Positions 6,153 to 12,362 of a stretch of DNA of 12,362 nt are shown here, in pieces (position 1 is the stretch's first letter; each line of letters begins with the position of its first letter). Below the pieces are notes generated by a model. It was not told the origin of the DNA. It was given only the letters and a program-made list of their open reading frames with translations, and did not search any database. The DNA is from Desulfosporosinus sp. (GTDB taxonomy: Bacteria > Bacillota > Desulfitobacteriia > Desulfitobacteriales > Desulfitobacteriaceae), in the NCBI GenBank assembly GCA_016278585.1, contig JADQBO010000244.1, forward strand, positions 1 through 12,362. Reading direction: 5' to 3'. The translations under genes and the position numbers were made by a program.

Positions 6153-6995
6153 ATGGGAAAGCTTAAAATAACAATCTTAGTAGAAAACACAGTAGGGATC
6201 CCTTCAGGACTCCTAGCAGAGTGGGGTTTGTCAATGCTCTTAGATTTTGGCGATGAGCGGATATTGTTCGATGCAGGAGAACAGGGAAATTTGATTAGTA
6301 ATGCTCAGATCTTGGGCCACGACCTAAGGCTAATTGATCGTGTCATCTTAAGTCATGGTCATTATGATCACACGGGAGGACTCTATAAGTTCCTTCAATA
6401 TAGGGGAACAATTCCAGTCTATGCACATCCGGATTTATTTACAGGGCATTATGGTCGGAGACTTGAAGGACAAGAAGATAGATATATTGGTGTACCCTAT
6501 CGTCAGAAACAACTAGAGAGTGTTGGAGCCAAGTTTCACTGGCATAGCGAACTGCTGGAATTAAGCCCGGGACTTTGGCTAAGCGGTGAAATCCTAAGAG
6601 AATCGTTATTTGAACGCCTAGACGATCGTTTAGTTCAATTAGAGGGAGGGAACGCCGTTCAAGACAGTATTAAAGACGATCTAAGCCTTTTTTACGTTAC
6701 AGACCAGGGGTTAATCATAGTTCTTGGTTGCGCTCACTCCGGACTGGTGAACATCGTCGAACATGCGAAAAAGGTAACGGGTGAGAGTAAAGTAAGAGCG
6801 ATTATCGGAGGGACTCATCTTGGTCCAGCAACTTCAGAGCAACAGCAACAAACGATGGACTATTTACGAGGACTTAATTTAGAATGTTTGGCACCAAATC
6901 ATTGTACAGGATTAGATATGGTGAGTAAGCTAGCGACAGAATTCCCAAGTGCCTTTAATTGGGCTATAACTGGCAAAACGTTAGATTTCGATTAG
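6153..6995 (+). CDS. metallo-beta-lactamase-fold protein of the COG1237 (dihydropterin / MJ0301-like) type
   Basis: This is a 280-residue cytoplasmic metallo-hydrolase fold protein. It carries the metal motif SHGHYDHTGG (His68, His70, Asp72, His73), then DDLSLF, GCAHSGLVNIVEH (His195), GGTHL (His222) and NHCTG (His250). This set of motifs marks COG1237, whose archaeal member MJ0301 makes 7,8-dihydropterin-6-methyl-4-(beta-D-ribofuranosyl)aminobenzene 5'-phosphate in methanopterin synthesis. Nothing here suggests that a bacterium of this kind makes methanopterin, so the annotation transferred in databases is probably not its real reaction. The ATG follows AAAGGAG at 7 bases. The next gene starts 16 bases after the stop with a strong ribosome binding site, so the two form an operon and may act in one redox or cofactor process. 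The substrate is unknown. Confidence 0.88.
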   Translation: MGKLKITILVENTVGIPSGLLAEWGLSMLLDFGDERILFDAGEQGNLISNAQILGHDLRLIDRVILSHGHYDHTGGLYKFLQYRGTIPVYAHPDLFTGHYGRRLEGQEDRYIGVPYRQKQLESVGAKFHWHSELLELSPGLWLSGEILRESLFERLDDRLVQLEGGNAVQDSIKDDLSLFYVTDQGLIIVLGCAHSGLVNIVEHAKKVTGESKVRAIIGGTHLGPATSEQQQQTMDYLRGLNLECLAPNHCTGLDMVSKLATEFPSAFNWAITGKTLDFD

Positions 6996-7011
6996 AGGAG
7001 GTAGCTAACTA

Positions 7012-7941
7012 ATGGCCATACCTACTTCAAGGACCAAAGAATCAGCTGAGATTTCAATCGATGTTAATCTTTGCATAGGCTGTGGCTTATGCATCGAAGT
7101 ATGCAAGGGCTTTAATCTATTTCACAAAAACGGAAAAGTGAGCTGCAAGGAGTCTGTTTATGGGTGTATTGGATGTGGGCATTGCATGGCGATTTGTCCT
7201 CAAGAAGCAATTAAAATTAATGGCCGATATCTCATCCCAAACGATTTATTTACTCTGCCCGACCAACAGGAAAACCCTTCTTATGAGGATGTGCTAAACC
7301 TCTTGCAACGCCGCCGGAGTATTCGCGAGTTTAAAGCGGTTCCTGTGGGAAAAAAACTTATAGAAAAAGTAATAGAAGTAGCCCAAACTTCTCCGATGGG
7401 TTTACCTCCTTCGGATGTAAACGTACTTGTTTTTAACAGTCCAGAGAAGGTGCGTCAGTTTGCTGAGGATTTTTGCGATTACCTAAAAGGAATAAAGTGG
7501 TTCGTATCCGGATGGTTTCTTGCTCTTATGCGTCCATTCTGGGGAAGGGCCAACGATGAACTCTTCAGGGGATTTATACGACCGACAGTGCACTTGTATT
7601 TGGATAGCATGAATAAAGGGATAAACCTTGTTAATTATGACGCTCCTGTAGCAATGTATTTTTATGGGTCCCCTTATTCTGACCCCGCTGACCCTATTGT
7701 TGCGGCTACCTATGCGATGATCGCCGCAGAGTCGCTAGGATTGGGGACATGTATGCTTGGTGCCGTACATCCTTTAATCCAACACGGGAAAGCAGCTCAG
7801 AAGTTTAGACACAAGTATGGCATCCGCTTTAAAAGCAAAGAAGGATTATTTGTGATCATGGGCTATCCCAAAGTGGAATATCAAAAAGGGATCCGCAGGA
7901 CGTTCTCCTCTATTGATACAGTTAAAAATGATTCAATTTAA
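7012..7941 (+). CDS. 2[4Fe-4S] ferredoxin-nitroreductase fusion protein
   Basis: This 309-residue cytoplasmic redox protein has two domains. The N-terminal ferredoxin part holds two cluster motifs, C21-IG-C24-GL-C27-IEV-C31 and C52-IG-C55-GH-C58-MAI-C62-P, which bind two [4Fe-4S] clusters. The nitroreductase-family FMN domain follows from about residue 90, with the FMN-phosphate motif RRRSIREFK (100-108) and the C-terminal GLGTCMLGA (243-251). Such fusions pass electrons from ferredoxin clusters to FMN and are common in Clostridia. Their substrates are mostly unknown, and the insert at about 155-205 (YLKGIKWFVSGWF...) is longer than in minimal nitroreductases. GAGGAGG lies 10 bases before the ATG. 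It shares an operon with the upstream metallo-hydrolase-fold gene. No terminator is visible before the REP-like copy 50 bases downstream. Confidence 0.92.
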   Translation: MAIPTSRTKESAEISIDVNLCIGCGLCIEVCKGFNLFHKNGKVSCKESVYGCIGCGHCMAICPQEAIKINGRYLIPNDLFTLPDQQENPSYEDVLNLLQRRRSIREFKAVPVGKKLIEKVIEVAQTSPMGLPPSDVNVLVFNSPEKVRQFAEDFCDYLKGIKWFVSGWFLALMRPFWGRANDELFRGFIRPTVHLYLDSMNKGINLVNYDAPVAMYFYGSPYSDPADPIVAATYAMIAAESLGLGTCMLGAVHPLIQHGKAAQKFRHKYGIRFKSKEGLFVIMGYPKVEYQKGIRRTFSSIDTVKNDSI

Positions 7942-7990
7942 GAAAGTTAACCCGTTCCCTCAATGTGATTACCCACTATGAAGCCGGGGA

Positions 7991-8018
7991 GAAACAGGGG
8001 GACAGGTGTACTGTTTTT
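7991..8018 (+). repeat. REP-like repeat, copy 4 (before the RAYT gene)
   Basis: GAAACAG (7991-7997) pairs with CTGTTTT (8011-8017), allowing one G-T pair, around GGGGACAGGTGTA. It has the same orientation as the three tandem copies and lies 162 bases upstream of the RAYT start. Confidence 0.85.
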
Positions 8019-8166
8019 ATGTAATATATAAAACAAAGGAACAGCAGACTGTATGAAAAATTGCATAGCAGAACTAGTTAAGGTCGGGCTGGAATTTTCC
8101 AAACTCGTTTTTACACACAACCTGAAGTATATTGCTTTGCCACGAAAAAGGGTTCTTGATCCGATT

Positions 8167-8173
8167 AAGGGGG
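8167..8173 (+). promoter_or_regulatory. ribosome binding site deciding the RAYT start
   Basis: AAGGGGG lies 6 bases before ATG 8180. The frame is open upstream to 8132, but no ribosome binding site precedes that ATG, and family proteins begin near MPRKAR. Confidence 0.8.
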
Positions 8174-8179
8174 TGTAAA

Positions 8180-8938
8180 ATGCCAAGAAAAGCAAGAATA
8201 CAAAGCCCAACGGGTATTTATCATGTCATAATGCGTGGCATAAACCGTCAGAGTATTTTTGAAGAAGAAAATGATCGTTACAAACTGATTGAGAAACTTG
8301 CTGAGTTTAAAGAGAAAAGTTCCTACAAACTATTTGCGTATTGTCTTATGGATAATCATATACATATTTTATTGCAAGAACACTCTGAGCCTGTTGGGGT
8401 TGCCATAAAGCGTATCAGTTCAAGTTATGTGTTATGGTTTAACAAAAAGTATGAACGATGTGGACACTTGTTTCAGGAACGATTTAAAAGTGAAGTTGTT
8501 GGTACAGACGCTTATTTTCTAACAGTACTCAGATATATTCACCAAAACCCAATTAAAGCAAGAATGACGGGGGATATCGCTGATTATAAATGGAGTAGTT
8601 ACGGCGAATATATAGGTCAAGGGAAAATGGTTGATAAGGAGTACGTCCTAGGTATGTTTTCCGACATACCTAGCGCAGCATTAAAACAGTTTGACAATTT
8701 TTCAAGAGAGAAGACTACAGAAGTATGTCTAGACGTTGAAGAAACCAAATTGATGAGCGATCAAAAACTCAGGGAAATAATTAAGGAACAGTTTGGAATC
8801 GACTCTATTAGATTAGTTATTGAAGAAAAAGCAAGACAAGAGGAGATTCTTAAAGAGTTAAAACAATTGAAAGGTACCAGTATACGACAAATCGCCCGAA
8901 TAACAGGTGTGTCACAAACCAGAGTTTGGAAAGCCTGA
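8180..8938 (+). CDS. REP-associated tyrosine transposase (RAYT; HUH Y1 family)
   Basis: This 252-residue single-strand DNA nickase/transposase is of the IS200-related Y1 type, the family that cuts and joins at REP hairpins. The start MPRKARIQSPTGIYHVIMRG is typical. The metal-binding HUH motif is DNHIHILL (His60, His62). The likely nucleophile is Tyr119 in LRYIHQNPIKA. WSSYGEY (138-144) is the usual conserved stretch after it. All are intact, so the enzyme could be active. Residues about 185-252 form an extension ending in a helix-turn-helix (SIRQIARITGVSQTRVWK) that small RAYTs lack and that may bind the repeat. Copies of a REP-like repeat lie before the gene and exactly over its stop codon, and four more lie elsewhere in the window. 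No promoter is obvious, and expression is probably low. Confidence 0.9.
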   Translation: MPRKARIQSPTGIYHVIMRGINRQSIFEEENDRYKLIEKLAEFKEKSSYKLFAYCLMDNHIHILLQEHSEPVGVAIKRISSSYVLWFNKKYERCGHLFQERFKSEVVGTDAYFLTVLRYIHQNPIKARMTGDIADYKWSSYGEYIGQGKMVDKEYVLGMFSDIPSAALKQFDNFSREKTTEVCLDVEETKLMSDQKLREIIKEQFGIDSIRLVIEEKARQEEILKELKQLKGTSIRQIARITGVSQTRVWKA

Positions 8939-8964
8939 AACAGTGCACCTGTCCCCTCGTTTCA
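8936..8964 (-). repeat. REP-like repeat, copy 5, supplying the stop codons of two convergent genes
   Basis: It has inverted ends TGAAAC (8936-8941) and GTTTCA (8959-8964) around the reversed core TGCACCTGTCCCC. The first three bases are the TGA of the RAYT gene, and the last three, read on the minus strand, are the TGA of the metallo-hydrolase gene. Its orientation is opposite to copy 4. It may also act as a shared transcription end, but it has no U-tract. Confidence 0.88.
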
Positions 8965-9789
8965 CCTATCGACAAAACGTCCTTGCTCTGGAACGGCGAT
9001 ATCTTCAAAATGATGGGACAACATATTCAAATGGCGTGTTAACTCTTCGCCTTTCATTGATGGACCGTGGCTTGGAATAACCAACTTCGGATTTAAGTCT
9101 TTCAATTGTTTTACTGAGGTTTCCGCTGCCTCCCAATCAGTTGTTAGGTAGGCGGGAGGTCCACTTATTTGTTCGCTTTGAGTGATTACAGATAATAGTG
9201 ACTCTTGTTTTACGGTAGTAAATGCATCGCCAGGAATCAAAATGCGGTCAAGTTCTCGAAATAGAGCAATGTGTCCTTCAGTGTGACCGGGCGTATGAAT
9301 CCATTTCCAACCCTGCATACCAGGAATAGTTTGGTCAGGAGGTAGTGGGTTAGCCCTAAAACCTAAGTCAATACTGGTGTGCGGAAACGTCGGGGACATT
9401 TTTGCTACCAGTCCACCACCAACGCTTGGGTCACCAATAGGGTAATCTTTTTTACCCGTAATGTAGGGAAGTTCTAATTCGTGAGCATAAACGGGGACAT
9501 TCCAGTGATTTGAAAGCTCAATTAACGATCCTACATGATCAAAGTGTCCGTGGGTAAGTATAATGGCTTGAGGACGAGTATTCTCTCCAAAGCGTTTCTG
9601 AGCAGATTTTATGATAAAATCTGCTGAATTTTCAAGACCAGTGTCAACGAGAACCCATTCACTTGTCTTGCTAGGGTTACCGATAAGATAAGCGTTGACA
9701 ATCGTAAATTCAAGGACAAGAATATCGAGGGTTACTTCTCTTGATGAGGTCGTCAGTTTTGATAATAATTCAACCATGCTATTTCCCAT
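8962..9789 (-). CDS. metallo-beta-lactamase-fold hydrolase (glyoxalase-II-like)
   Basis: This 275-residue cytoplasmic zinc hydrolase has the motif ILTHGHFDHVGS (His80, His82, Asp84, His85), HTPGHTEGHIALF (His169), the bridging Asp of PGDAF (Asp188) and PSHGPS (His241), so both metal sites are complete. The order and spacing fit the broad group of glyoxalase-II, lactonase and YflN-like hydrolases. The substrate cannot be told. A TTG at 9804 is in frame, but GGAGGG lies directly after it and 7 bases before ATG 9789, which is taken as the start. The C-terminus ends in GRFVDR and its TGA belongs to REP-like copy 5, so the last residues may have been altered when the repeat landed. An internal perfect palindrome (9601-9625) encodes SADFIIKSA. 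It is convergent with the RAYT gene and appears to be transcribed alone. Confidence 0.88.
   Translation of the reverse strand: MGNSMVELLSKLTTSSREVTLDILVLEFTIVNAYLIGNPSKTSEWVLVDTGLENSADFIIKSAQKRFGENTRPQAIILTHGHFDHVGSLIELSNHWNVPVYAHELELPYITGKKDYPIGDPSVGGGLVAKMSPTFPHTSIDLGFRANPLPPDQTIPGMQGWKWIHTPGHTEGHIALFRELDRILIPGDAFTTVKQESLLSVITQSEQISGPPAYLTTDWEAAETSVKQLKDLNPKLVIPSHGPSMKGEELTRHLNMLSHHFEDIAVPEQGRFVDR
9601..9625. repeat. perfect inverted repeat inside the glyoxalase-II-like gene
   Basis: The arms agcagattttat (9601-9612) and ataaaatctgct (9614-9625) are fully complementary around one base. It is within coding sequence and in frame, so it is not an interruption. Confidence 0.6.
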
Positions 9790-9796
9790 GTTTAAT

Positions 9797-9802
9797 CCCT
9801 CC
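9797..9802 (-). promoter_or_regulatory. ribosome binding site deciding the glyoxalase-II-like gene start
   Basis: GGAGGG on the minus strand is 7 bases before ATG 9789. The in-frame TTG at 9804 overlaps it and cannot be served by it. Confidence 0.8.
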
Positions 9803-9975
9803 AAAGATCAATTTCAGAGCGTTAGACGTACGTTTGGCGCTGTATAGTTAGTGTCTGCCCTTAAACAGGTAAATATGCTCTATCCGCTATCATTTTGTAA
9901 TGTTCGGTTGAAAAGTGTCAGCAAATACTAAGGTGTCGTTATTATTGATGGAAATTTGTCTCCTTGTCTCATTTA

Positions 9976-10013
9976 GAAAACGGTGGACCTGTCCCCCTGT
10001 TTCCCCCTGTTTC
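9976..10013 (-). repeat. REP-like repeat, copy 6, with an extra half-unit
   Basis: GAAAACGGTGGACCTGTCCC begins the copy at 9976 and GTTTC closes it at 10003. The segment ccccctgtttc is then repeated directly (9993-10003 and 10003-10013, period 10). Its orientation is inverted, like copy 5. Confidence 0.8.
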
Positions 10014-10130
10014 GGTTATTGTGCTAAGAGAGCAAATAAATCATGTTTTAGGGCATACTAAAGACTGAATCAGTGATCCGACGTTATAACCATAAAATGG
10101 CCTTAAAACCTATTTTTTTATTGTTTTTAT

Positions 10131-10159
10131 TTGATTATTTGGAGTGGTTTATGTATAAT
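10131..10159 (+). promoter_or_regulatory. sigma-A promoter of the carboxyspermidine operon
   Basis: TTGATT (10131-10136), exactly 17 bases, then a perfect TATAAT (10154-10159). Transcription would start near 10166, about 28 bases before the ATG, leaving room only for the ribosome binding site GGAGGGTG. Confidence 0.75.
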
Positions 10160-10193
10160 TTGCTTTGTTGTTAAAGCGATTGGAGGGTGCTAA

Positions 10194-11393
10194 ATGGGAA
10201 AAGCTTTGATTATCGGCGCCGGTGGAGTTGCCAATGTTGCTATTCATAAATGTTGTCAGAATCCAGATGTATTTGAAGAGATTTGTATAGCTAGTAGAAC
10301 TATCGAAAAATGCGAAGCTATCAAAAACAAATTGGCAGGGAGCCGCACAAAAATTCAAACGGCTCAACTGGATGCCGATAACACCGAGATGGTAATCAAC
10401 TTAATAAATAGTTTTAAACCTGATATTGTCATTAACCTTGCGCTTCCTTATCAGGACTTAACTATTATGGATGCTTGCCTGGCTACTGGAGTTGATTATT
10501 TAGATACTGCAAATTACGAACCACCTGATATTGCGAAGTTTGAATACAAATGGCAGTGGGCGTATCGGGAGAAATTTGCTAAGGCAGGGTTAACGGCTCT
10601 GTTAGGCAGCGGTTTTGACCCTGGGGTTACCGGCGTCTTTTGTGCCTATGCCCAGAAACATTATTTTGATGAAATTCATTCGATTGATATTGTAGATGCT
10701 AATGCTGGCGATCATGGCTATCCTTTCGCTACAAATTTTAATCCGGAAATTAATATTCGTGAAATTACAGCAAATGGACGGTACTATGAAGATGGTTCAT
10801 GGGTAGAGACTGACCCTCTTTCTATCAAAAAGGTGTATGATCTTCCCGAGATTGGTCCAAAAAGTATTTATCTTCTGTACCATGAGGAATTAGAGTCCTT
10901 AGCCGTTAATATAAAGGGAATTAAACGGATTAGATTTTGGATGACTTTCTCCGACAATTATCTGAACCATTTACGTGTCCTCGAAAATGTTGGCATGACT
11001 TCAATTGAGCCAATAGATTTTGAAGGGCAACAGATAATTCCTTTGCAGTTTTTAAAGGCTGTGCTCCCCGATCCATCCTCCCTCGGTCCGAGAACTAAAG
11101 GGAAAACAAATATCGGTTGTATTATGCAAGGGATTAAAGACGGAAAGCCCAAAACCTATTATGTTTACAACGTTTGTGACCACCAAGAATGTTATGCAGA
11201 AGTTGGGTCGCAAGCTATTTCGTATACGACGGGGGTTCCAGCCATGATTGGGGCAATGTTAATGCTCAAAGGCATCTGGAAAAAACCCGGTGTCTTTAAT
11301 GTTGAAGAATTTGATCCTGATCCGTTTATGGAAGCTTTAAATAAGTGCGGTCTACCGTGGCAGGAAAATTTCTCGCCAACTCTCCTTGATTGA
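10194..11393 (+). CDS. carboxynorspermidine/carboxyspermidine dehydrogenase (saccharopine dehydrogenase-like)
   Basis: This 399-residue cytoplasmic enzyme condenses L-aspartate beta-semialdehyde with putrescine (or diaminopropane) and reduces the product with NAD(P)H to carboxyspermidine (or carboxynorspermidine). The N-terminal Rossmann motif KALIIGAGGVANVAIHKC has its glycine loop at 8-13. Further family segments are INLALPYQDL (84-93), DTANYEPPD (104-112), LGSGFDPGVTGVF (137-149) and SYTTGVPAMIGAMLM (343-357). The length matches the family. GGAGGGTG lies just before the ATG, and a good sigma-A promoter is upstream. The next gene starts 11 bases after the stop and encodes the decarboxylase that uses this product, which makes the assignment much firmer than sequence alone and separates it from lysine-pathway saccharopine dehydrogenases. 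In Clostridia the product is more likely carboxyspermidine. Confidence 0.9.
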   Translation: MGKALIIGAGGVANVAIHKCCQNPDVFEEICIASRTIEKCEAIKNKLAGSRTKIQTAQLDADNTEMVINLINSFKPDIVINLALPYQDLTIMDACLATGVDYLDTANYEPPDIAKFEYKWQWAYREKFAKAGLTALLGSGFDPGVTGVFCAYAQKHYFDEIHSIDIVDANAGDHGYPFATNFNPEINIREITANGRYYEDGSWVETDPLSIKKVYDLPEIGPKSIYLLYHEELESLAVNIKGIKRIRFWMTFSDNYLNHLRVLENVGMTSIEPIDFEGQQIIPLQFLKAVLPDPSSLGPRTKGKTNIGCIMQGIKDGKPKTYYVYNVCDHQECYAEVGSQAISYTTGVPAMIGAMLMLKGIWKKPGVFNVEEFDPDPFMEALNKCGLPWQENFSPTLLD

Positions 11394-11404
11394 GGTGTAT
11401 AATT

Positions 11405-12362
11405 TTGGACATTGATATCAGTGCCCTGCCATCCCCTTGCTATATTGTAGATGAAAGACTTTTAATCAGAAATCTTGAACTCCTGGGTTCCGTACAGCAA
11501 CGTACGGGATGCAGCGTTCTTCTTGCTTTAAAAGGATTTTCAATGTACTCGGTATTTCCTCTTGTGGGCAACTATCTTAAAGGTGTAACCGCCAGCTCAT
11601 TGTTTGAGGCCAGGCTGGGTTATGAAGAAATGGGAAAAGAAGTTCATATTTATGCCCCGGCTTACGTTGAGGATGAATTTGATGAAATTATCCATAACTG
11701 TGACCATATTACCTTTAATTCCTTTGATCAATGGAATAGATTCAAAGACAAAGTCAAAAACAACCCCAAAAAGATAAGCTGTGGCATCCGTATCAATCCG
11801 GAATACTCGGAAATAGAGACGCCTATCTATGATCCTTGTTATCAGTATTCAAGGCTTGGCGTGACTTTGGCGAATTTTCGACCTGAAGAGCTTGATGGCA
11901 TTGAAGGACTACATTTCCATACAATGTGCGAGCAAAATTCGGATACTCTCGAACGGACGATTAAAATAGTTGATCAAAAATTTGGTGAATATATCAAGTC
12001 CATGAAATGGCTTAATTTAGGTGGGGGTCATCATATTACCAGACCTGATTATGATATTGAAACCTTGGTCCGTTCAATAACATTTTTACAAGACAAGTAT
12101 GGAGTGGATATTTACCTAGAGCCAGGTGAGGCTGTGGCTTTAAACACTGGGTTTTTAGTAGCTAAAGTCCTTGACATTGTCGATAATGAAATAAAAATTG
12201 CGATTTTAGATACTTCAGCAGCATGTCATATGCCGGATGTGCTTGAAATGCCTTACAGACCTAATATTTTGGATGCCGGAAAGGCTGGTCAATATTCTTA
12301 TACCTACAGATTGGGTGGTCTTACTTGTCTTGCGGGGGACATCATTGGCGATTATTCTTTCA
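11405..12362 (+). CDS. nspC: carboxynorspermidine/carboxyspermidine decarboxylase, 3' end cut by window edge
   Basis: This is the first 319 residues of a PLP-dependent decarboxylase of the fold-III (alanine racemase/DapDC-like) class. It makes spermidine (or norspermidine) from the product of the preceding enzyme. The PLP lysine is Lys43 in LLALKGFSMYS. Further family motifs are GLHFHTMCEQ (168-177), the glycine loop LNLGGGHHIT (203-212), EPGEAVALNTG (239-249), DTSAACHMPDVLEMPYRP (269-286) and GGLTCLAGDIIGDY (304-317). Family proteins are about 380 residues, so about 60 are missing. No ATG fits: the start is TTG at 11405, with GAGGTG overlapping the previous stop codon and 7 bases before it. 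It is transcribed with the dehydrogenase gene. Agmatinase or arginine decarboxylase genes might follow outside the window. Confidence 0.92.
   Translation, partial: MDIDISALPSPCYIVDERLLIRNLELLGSVQQRTGCSVLLALKGFSMYSVFPLVGNYLKGVTASSLFEARLGYEEMGKEVHIYAPAYVEDEFDEIIHNCDHITFNSFDQWNRFKDKVKNNPKKISCGIRINPEYSEIETPIYDPCYQYSRLGVTLANFRPEELDGIEGLHFHTMCEQNSDTLERTIKIVDQKFGEYIKSMKWLNLGGGHHITRPDYDIETLVRSITFLQDKYGVDIYLEPGEAVALNTGFLVAKVLDIVDNEIKIAILDTSAACHMPDVLEMPYRPNILDAGKAGQYSYTYRLGGLTCLAGDIIGDYSF

Larger units (their letters stand above)
7991..8964 (+). mobile_element. REP/RAYT unit: transposase gene between inverted REP-like repeats
   Basis: A 974-bp unit is bounded by copy 4 (plus orientation) and copy 5 (inverted), with a single RAYT gene inside. 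This is the arrangement expected of a REP-associated tyrosine transposase locus, in which the transposase recognises the REP hairpins. There is no second gene and no clear target duplication. Whether the whole unit moves or only the small repeats spread is not visible. Confidence 0.6.
9790..10193. other. 404-bp intergenic region between divergent genes
   Basis: This region separates the glyoxalase-II-like gene (minus) from the carboxyspermidine dehydrogenase gene (plus). It contains the ribosome binding site at 9797-9802, REP-like copy 6 (9976-10013) and a strong plus-strand promoter (10131-10159). No convincing promoter for the minus-strand gene, RNA gene or riboswitch was recognised. Confidence 0.65.

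Noticed and set aside
8132..8179. N-terminal extension of the RAYT protein from ATG 8132
   Set aside because: No ribosome binding site, and the added residues resemble no family start. AAGGGGG before ATG 8180 fits.
7991..8964. Classic IS with target-site duplication
   Set aside because: No direct repeats flank the unit, and Y1/RAYT enzymes do not create them.
8962..9789. True beta-lactamase (antibiotic resistance)
   Set aside because: No signal peptide, and the motifs HTPGHTEGH and PGDA fit cytoplasmic glyoxalase-II-like hydrolases.

Overview
The window is low-GC, AT-rich bacterial DNA with strong GGAGG-type ribosome binding sites. It carries a sigma-54-type promoter candidate in front of a D-amino-acid deacylase, a ferredoxin-nitroreductase, and the carboxyspermidine route of polyamine synthesis. 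Together these suggest an anaerobic Firmicute of the Clostridia, most like the Desulfosporosinus/Desulfitobacterium group. That placement is inferred from gene content and style and has not been tested by alignment.

Left part (1-5636, all minus strand): a partial N-acyl-D-amino-acid deacylase runs off the left edge. Its upstream region (981-1173) holds a sigma-54-type -24/-12 element, a perfect 14-bp palindrome and a tandem 18-bp repeat placed where an activator would bind. Next is an unrecognised 57-codon gene with its own promoter and terminator. Then come a sensor kinase and response regulator whose coding regions overlap by one base, and an ABC-2 type exporter whose ATPase and permease genes overlap by 20 bases. 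The exporter is transcribed toward the two-component genes. The short gap between them contains a long hairpin that overlaps the best promoter for the regulator and kinase.

Middle (5637-8964): a 515-bp intergenic region holds three tandem copies of a 28-32 bp repeat built around GGGGACAGGT. A two-gene operon follows, with a COG1237-type metallo-beta-lactamase-fold protein and a 2[4Fe-4S] ferredoxin-nitroreductase fusion. After it comes a REP-associated tyrosine transposase (RAYT, HUH Y1 family). One copy of the same repeat lies before the RAYT gene and one inverted copy lies exactly at its 3' end. That 3' copy provides the stop codon of the RAYT gene and also the stop codon of the convergent metallo-hydrolase gene. 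A sixth copy lies near 9976-10013. The RAYT and its repeats form a REP/RAYT-like system and are the most notable structure in the window.

Right part (8962-12362): a second, glyoxalase-II-like metallo-hydrolase on the minus strand, a 404-bp intergenic region with a good sigma-A promoter, then carboxy(nor)spermidine dehydrogenase and the start of carboxy(nor)spermidine decarboxylase. The last two are neighbours and very probably form the spermidine pathway that does not use S-adenosylmethionine.
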